DNA from: Streptococcus peroris ATCC 700780
GTDB taxonomy: Bacteria > Bacillota > Bacilli > Lactobacillales > Streptococcaceae
NCBI RefSeq assembly: GCF_000187585.1
Contig: NZ_GL732463.1
Coordinates: 1-64,000 of the forward strand
DNA length: 64,000 nt
Direction: 5' to 3'
The position numbers and the translations under genes are program-made. Numbering within the stretch: the first letter of the stretch is position 1; each line of letters opens with the position of its first letter. Of the stretch, positions 26,098-34,498 are shown piece by piece. The notes under the pieces were generated by a model that saw nothing but the letters and a program-made list of their open reading frames with translations, was not told the origin of the DNA and searched no databases.

Positions 26098-28731
26098 ATG
26101 GACAAGAAAAAATTATTACTAATTGACGGTTCTTCAGTTGCTTTCAGAGCATTCTTTGCGCTTTATCAGCAACTGGATCGTTTTAAAAATGACAATGGAC
26201 TTCATACCAATGCAATCTACGGTTTTCACCTGATGCTAAATCATCTGTTGGAGCGTATTCAACCGAGTCATATATTGGTTGCTTTTGATGCGGGGAAGAC
26301 GACTTTCCGTACAGAGATGTATGCAGATTATAAGGGTGGTCGTGCCAAGACTCCGGATGAGTTTCGGGAGCAATTTCCTTTTATCCGTGAGTTGCTAGAC
26401 CATCTGGGGATTCGCCATTATGAGTTGGCCCAGTATGAAGCAGATGATATCATTGGTACCTTGGGTCGCTTGGCTGAAAAGGAATCTTTTGATGTAACTA
26501 TCGTCAGTGGAGACAAGGATTTAATTCAGTTGACGGATGAACATACGGTGGTTGAGATTTCCAAGAAAGGTGTAGCTGAGTTTGAGGCATTTACACCGGA
26601 TTATCTCATGGAAAAGATGGGCATCACACCAACTCAATTTATCGATCTTAAGGCTCTCATGGGAGATAAGTCGGATAATATCCCTGGCGTAACTAAGATT
26701 GGTGAAAAGACAGGTATTAAGCTTTTGCTTGAACATGGCTCACTTGAAGGCATTTATGAAAATATTGATAGCATGAAGGCTTCCAAGATGAAGGAAAATC
26801 TTGTCAATGACAAGGAACAGGCCTTCCTGTCTAAAACACTGGCTACCATTGATACGAAAGCACCGATTGAGATTGGACTGGATGATTTGGTTTATAGTGG
26901 TCCTGATGTGGAAAATCTCGGGAAATTCTACGATGAGATGGGTTTCAAACAGCTCAAACAAGCTCTAAATATTTCGTCAACGGATGCGCCAGAGAGCTTG
27001 AATTTCACTATTGTTGACCAAGTCAGTCAAGACATGCTGAGCGCAGACTCTATCTTCCACTTTGAACTCTTTGGCGAAAACTACCATACAGATGATTTGG
27101 TTGGTTTTGCTTGGTCTTGTGGAGACAAGCTCTATGCTACAGATAAGTTGGAACTTCTGCAGGATCCGATTCTTAAGGATTTTCTAGAAAAAACACCTCT
27201 GAAAGTTTATGATTTTAAGAAAGCTAAAGTTCTCTTAAATCGCTTTGGTTTGGACTTGCAGGCTCCTGCTTTTGACAGTCGCTTGGCCAAATACCTTCTC
27301 TCTACTGTAGAGAATAATGAAATTTCAACCATTGCTAATCTCTATGGTCAAACTTACCTAGTCGATGATGAAACCTTCTACGGTAAGGGTGTTAAGAAAG
27401 CTATCCCAGAGAGAGAAACTTTCTTGGAGCACTTGGCTCGTAAAGTTGCTGTATTGGTTGAGACAGAGCCTGTCTTGCTTGAAAAATTATGCGAAAACGG
27501 ACAATTGGACCTTCTCTATGAGATGGAGCAACCTCTGGCTTTTGTTCTTGCCAAGATGGAAATCGCTGGGATTAAAGTTAAAAAAGAGACCCTACTTGAA
27601 ATGCAGGCTGAAAATGAGCTTGTCATTGAAAAGCTAACTCAAGAGATTTATGAATTGGCTGGTGAGGAGTTTAATATCAACTCACCTAAACAGTTGGGCG
27701 AACTACTTTTTGAAAAGCTAGGTCTCCCTATAGAATACACCAAGAAAACAAAGACAGGTTATTCAACAGCAGTGGATGTGTTAGAGCGCCTAGCTCCTAT
27801 TGCCCCAATCGTCAAGAAAATTTTAGATTATCGTCAGATTGCTAAGATTCAATCGACTTATGTGATTGGTTTGCAGGATTGGATTTTAGCGGATGGCAAG
27901 ATTCACACGCGCTATATGCAGGATTTGACTCAGACAGGGCGCCTGTCTAGTGTCGATCCAAACTTGCAAAATATTCCTGTTCGCTTGGAACAAGGTCGCC
28001 TCATTCGTAAGGCTTTCGTGCCAGAGTGGGAGGATAGTGTCCTTCTCAGCTCTGACTATTCACAGATTGAGTTGCGAGTTTTGGCCCATATCTCTAAAGA
28101 TGAGCACTTGATCAAAGCTTTCCAAGAGGGAGCTGATATCCATACCTCGACAGCCATGCGTGTCTTTGGAATTGAACGTCCTGAGGATGTGACTCCAAAT
28201 GACCGTCGCAATGCCAAGGCTGTCAACTTTGGAGTGGTTTACGGAATTTCAGACTTTGGTTTATCGAATAATCTGGGCATCAGCCGTAAAGATGCTAAGG
28301 CTTACATTGATACCTACTTTGAACGCTTTCCAGGTATCAAAAACTATATGGATGAAGTAGTGCGTGAAGCGCGTGATAAGGGTTATGTAGAGACACTCTT
28401 CAAACGTCGCCGTGAGTTGCCAGATATCAATTCACGTAACTTTAACATTCGTGGTTTTGCGGAACGTACAGCCATCAACTCACCTATCCAAGGATCGGCT
28501 GCAGATATTCTCAAAATCGCTATGATACAACTGGATAAAGCATTGGTAGAGGGTGGTTATCAGACTAAGATGCTGTTACAAGTACACGATGAAATTGTTC
28601 TCGAAGTGCCTAAGTCAGAATTAGCCGCTATCAAAAAACTCGTCAAACAAACCATGGAAGAAGCCATTCAACTCAGTGTGCCACTGATTGCTGATGAGAA
28701 TGAAGGTGTGACTTGGTACGAAGCTAAATAG
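26098..28731 (+). CDS. polA: DNA polymerase I
   Basis: PolI removes RNA primers and fills gaps in replication and repair. The 877-residue product has the 5'-nuclease domain (about 1-290, with DGSSVAFRAFF and the GDKSDNIPGV motif), a middle exonuclease-like domain that in streptococci lacks proofreading activity, and the polymerase domain. That last part shows motif A DYSQIELR near 660, motif B RRNAKAVNFGVVYG and motif C QVHDE near 833. ATG 26098 is the family start; the frame is open upstream to 26062 but without support. No SD precedes it. Confidence 0.96.
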   Translation: MDKKKLLLIDGSSVAFRAFFALYQQLDRFKNDNGLHTNAIYGFHLMLNHLLERIQPSHILVAFDAGKTTFRTEMYADYKGGRAKTPDEFREQFPFIRELLDHLGIRHYELAQYEADDIIGTLGRLAEKESFDVTIVSGDKDLIQLTDEHTVVEISKKGVAEFEAFTPDYLMEKMGITPTQFIDLKALMGDKSDNIPGVTKIGEKTGIKLLLEHGSLEGIYENIDSMKASKMKENLVNDKEQAFLSKTLATIDTKAPIEIGLDDLVYSGPDVENLGKFYDEMGFKQLKQALNISSTDAPESLNFTIVDQVSQDMLSADSIFHFELFGENYHTDDLVGFAWSCGDKLYATDKLELLQDPILKDFLEKTPLKVYDFKKAKVLLNRFGLDLQAPAFDSRLAKYLLSTVENNEISTIANLYGQTYLVDDETFYGKGVKKAIPERETFLEHLARKVAVLVETEPVLLEKLCENGQLDLLYEMEQPLAFVLAKMEIAGIKVKKETLLEMQAENELVIEKLTQEIYELAGEEFNINSPKQLGELLFEKLGLPIEYTKKTKTGYSTAVDVLERLAPIAPIVKKILDYRQIAKIQSTYVIGLQDWILADGKIHTRYMQDLTQTGRLSSVDPNLQNIPVRLEQGRLIRKAFVPEWEDSVLLSSDYSQIELRVLAHISKDEHLIKAFQEGADIHTSTAMRVFGIERPEDVTPNDRRNAKAVNFGVVYGISDFGLSNNLGISRKDAKAYIDTYFERFPGIKNYMDEVVREARDKGYVETLFKRRRELPDINSRNFNIRGFAERTAINSPIQGSAADILKIAMIQLDKALVEGGYQTKMLLQVHDEIVLEVPKSELAAIKKLVKQTMEEAIQLSVPLIADENEGVTWYEAK

Positions 28732-28754
28732 AAAATAGACTATTAGACAAAAAG

Positions 28755-28793
28755 AAATCCCCTTTGAATAATATTGTTCAAGGGGATTTTTCT
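28755..28793 (+). terminator. Terminator after polA
   Basis: AAATCCCCTT pairs with AAGGGGATTT (28780-28790) and continues into an AT helix, followed by Ts. Confidence 0.88.
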
Positions 28794-28861
28794 ATTAGGG
28801 AAAGACAAAAGTGAACTATCTAGCTAACAGGTAGAAACTAAAGGCCGAAATTGTAAAAGTG

Positions 28862-28882
28862 TTATTCACAACCTGTGCATAA
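28862..28882. promoter_or_regulatory. Convergent pair of DnaA boxes (left)
   Basis: TTATTCACA (28862-28870) and TGTGCATAA (28874-28882, reverse of TTATGCACA) both fit TTATNCACA exactly and face each other across 3 bp. They sit in an AT-rich intergenic stretch after polA. Confidence 0.6.
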
Positions 28883-29080
28883 CTAGCTAATAAAAAAATG
28901 AAACTTTATTAATAGCTTTTTTGGAAGGGAGCAATAAATTTAAGAACTACATGAGAGAAATAAGCTAGTATAAATCTTGATAAAACAAGGGATCTTGCTT
29001 TTTTCTATTGTAAATTATAGAGAGTCATAATGGAAAGACTATCTGAAAAAGTTTGAGAATCATTTTCAAAAAATTGAAAG

Positions 29081-29101
29081 TTATTCACAATTTGTGGAAA
29101 A
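29081..29101. promoter_or_regulatory. Convergent pair of DnaA boxes (right)
   Basis: TTATTCACA (29081-29089) and TGTGGAAAA (29093-29101, reverse of TTTTCCACA) face each other across 3 bp, the same geometry as the pair 219 bp to the left. The second box has one mismatch to the TTATCCACA consensus. The 28794-29265 interval otherwise holds no gene I can support. Confidence 0.6.
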
Positions 29102-29265
29102 CTTTGATAAGATTTTATAAGACAGTTACTAAAGGTTCCTTCTCCACCCGTTCATTAGCTAAATTTAGAAATGTTACCTGAAAGTTAAAAGAATGTATAA
29201 AGATATGGTGGAGATTTACAAATATGTTCTTTTTTGCTAGAATGAGGTAAAGAAAGGGGATTATT

Positions 29266-30660
29266 ATGAGTAATATTGATGAACACTCTACTAATGAAGA
29301 ATTGGTAGAAAAAGAGGAGTTGCAGTCTCCGGAAGTAACAGAAGAGACTGTAAAGGAAGAAGTGCAACCGTCAGAAACACCAGAACCTTCTGTTGAGAAA
29401 GAAGAAGCACCATCTTCTGCTGAAGCTTCTAAACCTGTAGCAGAGGAACCAGCAAAAGAGACAGTGACCGCACATACAGTTACTAAAGGTTTTGATGTAA
29501 ATGAACTTGTGGAAAAAGCAAAAGATTTGTTCCAGAAGAAAAAAATTGCTGTTATCGGCGCTCTCGCAGCAGTAGCTGTTCTTATCGTTGCACTTGTTGG
29601 ATTTAAGATATATAATTCTCAACCTAAGAGTCTGTTAAATGTTGTTCAGGTACAGTTTTCAGGCTATGAGGAATCTGGAACATTGACCTACAATAGTGAG
29701 GATGTTGCAGCTAAGCTTCAAGAAATAGCTTATAAGAAAGCCGGCTTTAGCTCCAAACAAGCAGAAGGGTTGGCACAGAAAGATCCTGTTACTTTTTCAG
29801 AAGTTACTAGAGATCCAAAATTAGCTACTAAATATAGTAAGGCAGACGCTTTGATTAGAAGTGTTCAATATAGCTTTGATAAAACAAGTGGCTTAAAAAA
29901 TGGAGACGAGGTTACTTTTAGTGTCGTTACCACTTCTAAGAGTGCACCAGTTAAGGCTGAAAAGAAAACCTTTAAAGTTGAAAATCTTAAAGAATATGAA
30001 AAAGTTTCAGCTGCTGATTTGTTGACTGAAACACCTGTAACATTTGCTGGACTTAACGGTTATGGTACAGTTTCAATTGCTAAGAATTCTAAGAACGAAA
30101 CATACTTTGAGTTTGAAAATGGTGAACGTCCAAAAAATTTGAAAAATGGTGACAAAGTCACTTTGAAAGTGAATGAAGCTTATATCAATTCTTTGAAATC
30201 GGCTGGTAAAATGGTAGATTCTAAGACTGTAGAAGTGACAGTTGAAGGTCTAAAAGACTTGAAAGATGTGAAGAACTTTGCTGATTTGTTGAAGAAAAAT
30301 GAAGACTTCAGTAAGTCAGAACACAAAAATGATTCATATAACACTTATACTCTGGAACCACAAGGAAGCTACTTGAAAGTTATCCCTGGGGAAGATAAAA
30401 AATCAAGTGCGAAAATTTCATTAATCACTGTCTATAAAGTAACAAAGGCAAGCTCTGGATCTTCAAACTCAACAACTGTCCGTTACAAATATTTCGGTTA
30501 TGATGCTTACTTATTGAAGGATGGAAACTTGGATTTGAATACTGCTTCGAAAGTATCTGACAGTTGGGGAACCCAAGATTACGAAGGTTTGAAATCAGAA
30601 TTGTTGACGAAGGGATATAAAGAATTCGATAACAAAAAAGACGATAAGAAAAGTGAATAA
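29266..30660 (+). CDS. Single-pass membrane protein, unknown extracellular domains
   Basis: The 464-residue product is not recognised. Residues 1-80 are strongly acidic and Glu/Pro/Thr-rich. A membrane helix lies at about 93-116. Residues 120-450 form an outside part with repeated modules of the type LKNGDEVTFSV / LKNGDKVTLKV, each followed by KTFKVENLK or KTVEVTVEGLK, suggesting two tandem beta-domains. It may be an envelope-stress or cell-wall sensor, but that is inference. It has a strong RBS (GAAAGGGG) and its own terminator. Confidence 0.75.
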   Translation: MSNIDEHSTNEELVEKEELQSPEVTEETVKEEVQPSETPEPSVEKEEAPSSAEASKPVAEEPAKETVTAHTVTKGFDVNELVEKAKDLFQKKKIAVIGALAAVAVLIVALVGFKIYNSQPKSLLNVVQVQFSGYEESGTLTYNSEDVAAKLQEIAYKKAGFSSKQAEGLAQKDPVTFSEVTRDPKLATKYSKADALIRSVQYSFDKTSGLKNGDEVTFSVVTTSKSAPVKAEKKTFKVENLKEYEKVSAADLLTETPVTFAGLNGYGTVSIAKNSKNETYFEFENGERPKNLKNGDKVTLKVNEAYINSLKSAGKMVDSKTVEVTVEGLKDLKDVKNFADLLKKNEDFSKSEHKNDSYNTYTLEPQGSYLKVIPGEDKKSSAKISLITVYKVTKASSGSSNSTTVRYKYFGYDAYLLKDGNLDLNTASKVSDSWGTQDYEGLKSELLTKGYKEFDNKKDDKKSE

Positions 30661-30687
30661 AAAGTTGGGCTTACCCAACTTTTTTCC
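30661..30687 (+). terminator. Terminator after the 464-residue membrane protein gene
   Basis: AAAGTTGGG pairs with CCCAACTTT and is followed by Ts, directly after the stop codon. Confidence 0.88.
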
Positions 30688-30796
30688 TTTAACAATATCG
30701 TAGCAACCTTACCATTTTTGTTAACTTTTCTTCATCGAATATTTATCTGAAACAAGATCTGAAAATGGTCTTGTTTTCAATTTTCGGTCAAATAAA

Positions 30797-30825
30797 TTGC
30801 ATTCGCTTTATTGAGGAAGTATACT
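30797..30825 (+). promoter_or_regulatory. trhO promoter
   Basis: TTGCAT (30797-30802) and TATACT (30820-30825) are separated by 17 bp, 52 bp before trhO. Confidence 0.65.
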
Positions 30826-30877
30826 GGTATAGTTCAATAAAAAATTCTGATAATTTAATCTTAGAAAAGAGAATGTT

Positions 30878-31864
30878 ATGGCAAAAGATATTCGAGTTTT
30901 ACTTTACTATAAATATGTTCCCATCGAAAACGCGGAACAATTTGCTGCAGACCACTTGGCTTTCTGTAAGTCTATTGGCCTCAAGGGCCGTATCCTAGTC
31001 GCTGACGAAGGGATCAACGGAACTGTTTCTGGTGACTACGAAACAACGCAAAAATACATGGACTACGTTCACAGCCTTCCAGGTATGGAAGACCTCTGGT
31101 TCAAGATTGACGAAGAAAGTGAGCAAGCCTTCAAGAAGATGTTTGTTCGCTACAAAAAGGAAATCGTTCACCTTGGTTTAGAGGATGATAACTTTGATAA
31201 CGACATCAATCCTCTTGAAACAACAGGTGCTTACTTGTCACCAAAAGAATTTAAAGAAGCCCTCCTAGATGAAGACACAGTGGTCCTTGATACTCGTAAT
31301 GACTATGAGTACGACCTTGGCCATTTCCGTGGTGCTATCCGTCCTGACATCCGCAACTTCCGTGAATTACCACAATGGGTTCGTGATAACAAGGAAAAAT
31401 TCATGGATAAACGTGTCGTAGTTTACTGTACAGGTGGAGTCCGTTGTGAGAAGTTCTCTGGCTGGATGGTTCGTGAAGGCTACAAAGATGTCGGTCAATT
31501 GCATGGAGGAATTGCGACTTACGGAAAAGATCCAGAAGTTCAAGGGGAACTTTGGGATGGAAAAATGTACGTCTTTGACGAACGTATTGCAGTCGATGTC
31601 AACCATGTCAATCCAACCATTGTAGGGAAAGATTGGTTTGATGGTACACCATGTGAACGTTATGTCAACTGTGGAAATCCTTTCTGTAACCGCCGTATCT
31701 TGACGTCAGAAGAGAATGAAGACAAGTACCTCCGTGGTTGCTCGCACGAGTGCCGTGTTCATCCACGCAATCGTTACGTTTTAGAGCATGAATTGACGCA
31801 GGATCAAGTTATCGAGCGTCTAGCAGCGATTGGTGAGAGCCTAGATCATTCTGAAGTTGTTTAA
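30878..31864 (+). CDS. trhO: tRNA uridine(34) hydroxylase TrhO (rhodanese family)
   Basis: TrhO (YceA, UPF0176) hydroxylates U34 of certain tRNAs in an oxygen-dependent route to 5-methoxyuridine-type modifications. The 328-residue protein has an N-terminal ferredoxin-like domain (about 1-100) and a rhodanese domain with active-site Cys184 in [10 protein letters not shown] and second Cys190. A C-terminal Cys-rich region (CNRR, GCSHEC) follows. It is transcribed alone. Confidence 0.93.
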   Translation: MAKDIRVLLYYKYVPIENAEQFAADHLAFCKSIGLKGRILVADEGINGTVSGDYETTQKYMDYVHSLPGMEDLWFKIDEESEQAFKKMFVRYKKEIVHLGLEDDNFDNDINPLETTGAYLSPKEFKEALLDEDTVVLDTRNDYEYDLGHFRGAIRPDIRNFRELPQWVRDNKEKFMDKRVVVYCTGGVRCEKFSGWMVREGYKDVGQLHGGIATYGKDPEVQGELWDGKMYVFDERIAVDVNHVNPTIVGKDWFDGTPCERYVNCGNPFCNRRILTSEENEDKYLRGCSHECRVHPRNRYVLEHELTQDQVIERLAAIGESLDHSEVV

Positions 31865-31870
31865 AATGAT

Positions 31871-31896
31871 AGACAGCCCCTAGGGGCTGTTTTTTC
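31871..31896 (+). terminator. Terminator after trhO
   Basis: ACAGCCCC pairs with GGGGCTGT across two bases and runs into six Ts. Confidence 0.9.
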
Positions 31897-31967
31897 TTAG
31901 TCAAAGTGTATTAGAGCTTGAAAAAATAAGAAAATAATTGAAAAAATGTGGAAAATACAGAGAAAGT

Positions 31968-31996
31968 TTGACAAGAAGAGAAAAAATGTCTAAAAT
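31968..31996 (+). promoter_or_regulatory. Promoter of the first TM2 gene
   Basis: TTGACA (31968-31973) and TAAAAT (31991-31996) with 17-bp spacing. The following leader (ATAAGAAAACATAAAGAGGAG) recurs almost unchanged before the second TM2 gene. Confidence 0.75.
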
Positions 31997-32023
31997 ATAA
32001 GAAAACATAAAGAGGAGATTATT

Positions 32024-32482
32024 ATGTCAAACTTTACAGACTCATTCTTGTCAGCAAACACTGCAAACTTCCCATCAGAACAACTTCCATCACTCCGTGA
32101 GCGCTTGGCGCAACTAGATGATTCACAAGCCAACCAAGTTATTGCAGCTGCAGACGTTAAAAACCCTACAACAGCTTTGATCCTTTCTATCTTCTTAGGT
32201 GGATTTGGAGTTGACCGTTTTTACATCGGTCATACTGGTCTAGGAATTGGGAAGTTATTGGTTACTTTGCTTTTACCTATCGTTACATTGGGAATTTCGC
32301 TTTTCTTTAGTTGGATTTGGATTGTTGTTGACTGGTTCCTTATCATGAACGCTACAAAAGCGGCAAACCTTGAGGCTATCAACACTGCTCTTGCTACAAT
32401 GACAGCTGCTCCAGCGACTGCAAAAGTCGTTGAAGAAAAAGTAGAAGTTTCTGAAGAACCAACAGAAACTACGGAAGATTAA
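32024..32482 (+). CDS. TM2 domain membrane protein, copy 1
   Basis: The 152-residue protein has an N-terminal soluble part (1-48, SDxFLSANTANFPSEQLPSLRERL), then the TM2 domain: two membrane helices (about 52-70 and 80-108) joined by the GGFGVDRFYIGHTGLG turn. A Glu/Thr-rich tail of about 30 residues ends it. TM2 proteins have no settled function in bacteria. It is paralogous to the next gene and differs mainly in a longer second helix region and the acidic tail. Confidence 0.88.
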   Translation: MSNFTDSFLSANTANFPSEQLPSLRERLAQLDDSQANQVIAAADVKNPTTALILSIFLGGFGVDRFYIGHTGLGIGKLLVTLLLPIVTLGISLFFSWIWIVVDWFLIMNATKAANLEAINTALATMTAAPATAKVVEEKVEVSEEPTETTED

Positions 32483-32508
32483 GTATATTTATCTTTTGCA
32501 TATGAAAG

Positions 32509-32538
32509 AATCCTGTCAAGAATTGACAGGATTTTTTT
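32509..32538 (+). terminator. Terminator after TM2 copy 1
   Basis: AATCCTGTCAA pairs with TTGACAGGATT (32523-32533), followed by Ts. Confidence 0.9.
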
Positions 32539-32631
32539 AGAGAAGACTGCTAACAAAAGAGATGTAAGTGAAAGGAAGTATGACAGAGGAAGTGAAATCT
32601 AGTCATAGTTGGCGGTGACCATAGAGAAGGC

Positions 32632-32660
32632 TTGACAAAGATGTGAAAAATCTCTAAAAT
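32632..32660 (+). promoter_or_regulatory. Promoter of the second TM2 gene
   Basis: TTGACA (32632-32637) and TAAAAT (32655-32660) with 17-bp spacing, matching the promoter of the first copy including flanking leader bases. Confidence 0.75.
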
Positions 32661-32687
32661 ATAAGAAAACATGAAGAGGAGATTATG

Positions 32688-33059
32688 ATGTCAAACTTTA
32701 CAGATTCGTTCTTGTCAGCAAATACTGGGAGCTTTCCATCTGAGCAACTTCCTTCACTTCGTCAGCGTTTAAGTCAACTAGATGAGTCACAAGCAAATCA
32801 AGTTATCGCTGCTGCAAACATCAAAAACCCTACAACAGCTTTGATTCTTTCTATTTTCTTAGGAACTCTTGGTGTTGATCGTTTCTACATTGGTCACGTT
32901 GGATTGGGAGTTGCAAAACTGCTTTTGGCATGGTTGACTTTTGGTATCTGGACCATTATCGATTGGTTCTTAATCATTAATGCTACCAAGAAAGCAAACT
33001 TGGCAGCCCTTAATAACGCCCTTGCTACAATGACAGTATCTTCAGCAAACGAAGGATAA
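32688..33059 (+). CDS. TM2 domain membrane protein, copy 2
   Basis: The 123-residue protein has the same N-terminal region and TM2 domain as copy 1 (LGTLGVDRFYIGHVGLG turn) but lacks the acidic tail. Two adjacent ATGs (32685 and 32688) are possible; copy 1 starts MSNFT, so 32688 is chosen. Duplication including the promoter is evident, after which coding sequence and 3' ends diverged. A long hairpin follows. Confidence 0.87.
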   Translation: MSNFTDSFLSANTGSFPSEQLPSLRQRLSQLDESQANQVIAAANIKNPTTALILSIFLGTLGVDRFYIGHVGLGVAKLLLAWLTFGIWTIIDWFLIINATKKANLAALNNALATMTVSSANEG

Positions 33060-33072
33060 GTAGATTAACGTT

Positions 33073-33133
33073 TAAAGATAAGTAGTGTTATAAAACCCGG
33101 GAGAAAAGTCCCGCTCACTACTTATCTTTTTTT
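33073..33133 (+). terminator. Long nested terminator after TM2 copy 2
   Basis: AAAGATAAGTAGTG (33073-33086) pairs with its complement ending at 33130, enclosing a second GC-rich hairpin (CGGGA/TCCCG). T residues follow. Confidence 0.8.
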
Positions 33134-33149
33134 GACAATAATAAAGCAA

Positions 33150-33368
33150 ATGATTAACATTGTTAATAATATGACTCGTCTGACATCTGAGCAAAAGAAG
33201 ATGACTATACAGGTTTTTTTCAAGTTATTTAATGCTCAATTTGATGTTTTCAAGAGTTATCTTCCAAAGCCCATTCAGAAGGTCGAAGGTAAAGTGGAAC
33301 ATTTTGCCAAAAGTGCATTTTCAAATATTACAGGAGTTTTCAAAAAATCTAAACGAACAGGTAAATAA
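33150..33368 (+). CDS. Small basic protein of unknown function (tentative)
   Basis: The 72-residue frame encodes a helical, basic peptide ending KKSKRTGK, with regular hydrophobic spacing (FFKLFNAQFDVFKSYL). ATG 33150 is used; TTG 33132 and ATG 33171 are alternatives. No convincing RBS or promoter is seen directly after the terminator, so it may be weakly expressed or a remnant. It is not recognised. Confidence 0.45.
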   Translation: MINIVNNMTRLTSEQKKMTIQVFFKLFNAQFDVFKSYLPKPIQKVEGKVEHFAKSAFSNITGVFKKSKRTGK

Positions 33369-33420
33369 TTCTTGTGTGAAATTTCAAGACCGCTCCTATG
33401 ACCTTGCCGCAAGATATAAA

Positions 33421-33456
33421 ATCCCAGCTATCTAGGGATAGCTGGGACTTTTTTTA
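33421..33456. terminator. Terminator between converging genes
   Basis: ATCCCAGCTATC (33421-33432) pairs with GATAGCTGGGA (33437-33447), with Ts to 33456 on the plus strand. It lies between the small plus-strand ORF and the minus-strand gene ending at 33454; on the minus side the A/T flank is weaker. Confidence 0.8.
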
Positions 33457-34410
33457 TAAGTAGGCTAGGATTCGTAGATATTCAAAAACTAGAGTCATTT
33501 CTGCTAGGAAGAAGAGAAATAGGATACCACCGTTAACTAGAAATGCCAAAAGAAGGCGATAGAAGGGATCAGTTTGGCTATCTTTACTTGGTCTTGAGAT
33601 GGTATAGAGGTTGGCAAGAAGTACCAGACCAATGCTAATGAGGCAAAGAAGAGCCGCAAAGCGTAGACTATTAAAGAAGGCAAAGAAACTGGCAATACCT
33701 GTGAGCAGGAGAGGAAGGGCGAAGAGTCTGCTGTACTCTTGCAAGGATTTTTCCAGCGTCCAGTCATTGTCCTGATTGACAAAACGTTTAACTACAAATC
33801 CACCCATAAGGATAGAAAAGAAGAATAAACTTGTCGCTACCAAGATGGAGAAGATAGAAAAGAGATTCAGTGAAGGGAACTGCTCGCTGACATGAGAGTT
33901 GATAGCCGCCATATGGCCGTAGTAGTTATGCTTGATATGATAAATCGCGCAGAAGAAACTAAGAGCAGAAAAGATAGTCAGCAGGGCAAAGGTATTATAA
34001 CTATGTTTTTTATCTGTATCAATGCTTGTTGTCGGTTCTTTAAGGGCACCTTGTAGCCAAAACCAAAGATCAGCCAGTTCTTCTTTGAATACTGCGAATA
34101 GTGCTGTTTTGGTAGATACAGAATCTGGTAAAAACGGGCTTTCCAAAGATTGACTTTTCTGAGAAGCTTCTTTAACAGGTTCTTCTGACTCGTCTATCTT
34201 TTCTGATTTTTCAGCGAGTTCTTCAGTCTCTACAGTTTCTTCGCTAGTTTCCTTATCTTCTGGATTGGCTTGAGGATTTTCCTCAACTACTGGCGCCTCG
34301 TCTCTTGTCTCTGAATCTTCTTCAAGGAGAACTGAGTCGGATGGGCTATCTTTTTTATCATTGTTGGCTGTTTTTTCGAAATCAGCACTTTCAAACCATT
34401 CTTGAGTCAT
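33454..34410 (-). CDS. Multi-pass membrane protein with acidic N-terminus (DUF6574-like)
   Basis: The 318-residue product starts with about 100 acidic residues rich in Glu, Ser and Thr. A short amphipathic stretch (FKEELADLWFWLQGAL, about 108-124) and five predicted membrane helices between about 140 and 315 follow. The layout resembles Firmicute proteins annotated DUF6574, but I am not certain of the family. It sits beside the PadR operon in the same direction, separated by about 90 bp. Confidence 0.65.
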   Translation of the reverse strand: MTQEWFESADFEKTANNDKKDSPSDSVLLEEDSETRDEAPVVEENPQANPEDKETSEETVETEELAEKSEKIDESEEPVKEASQKSQSLESPFLPDSVSTKTALFAVFKEELADLWFWLQGALKEPTTSIDTDKKHSYNTFALLTIFSALSFFCAIYHIKHNYYGHMAAINSHVSEQFPSLNLFSIFSILVATSLFFFSILMGGFVVKRFVNQDNDWTLEKSLQEYSRLFALPLLLTGIASFFAFFNSLRFAALLCLISIGLVLLANLYTISRPSKDSQTDPFYRLLLAFLVNGGILFLFFLAEMTLVFEYLRILAYL

Positions 34411-34498
34411 AATAGACCTCCCTTTTTTTGATTAATTTTTGAGTAGTAACTACTAGTTGTCTTTATTCATGATTTCTATAAGAAAGCAAGCGATCTTA

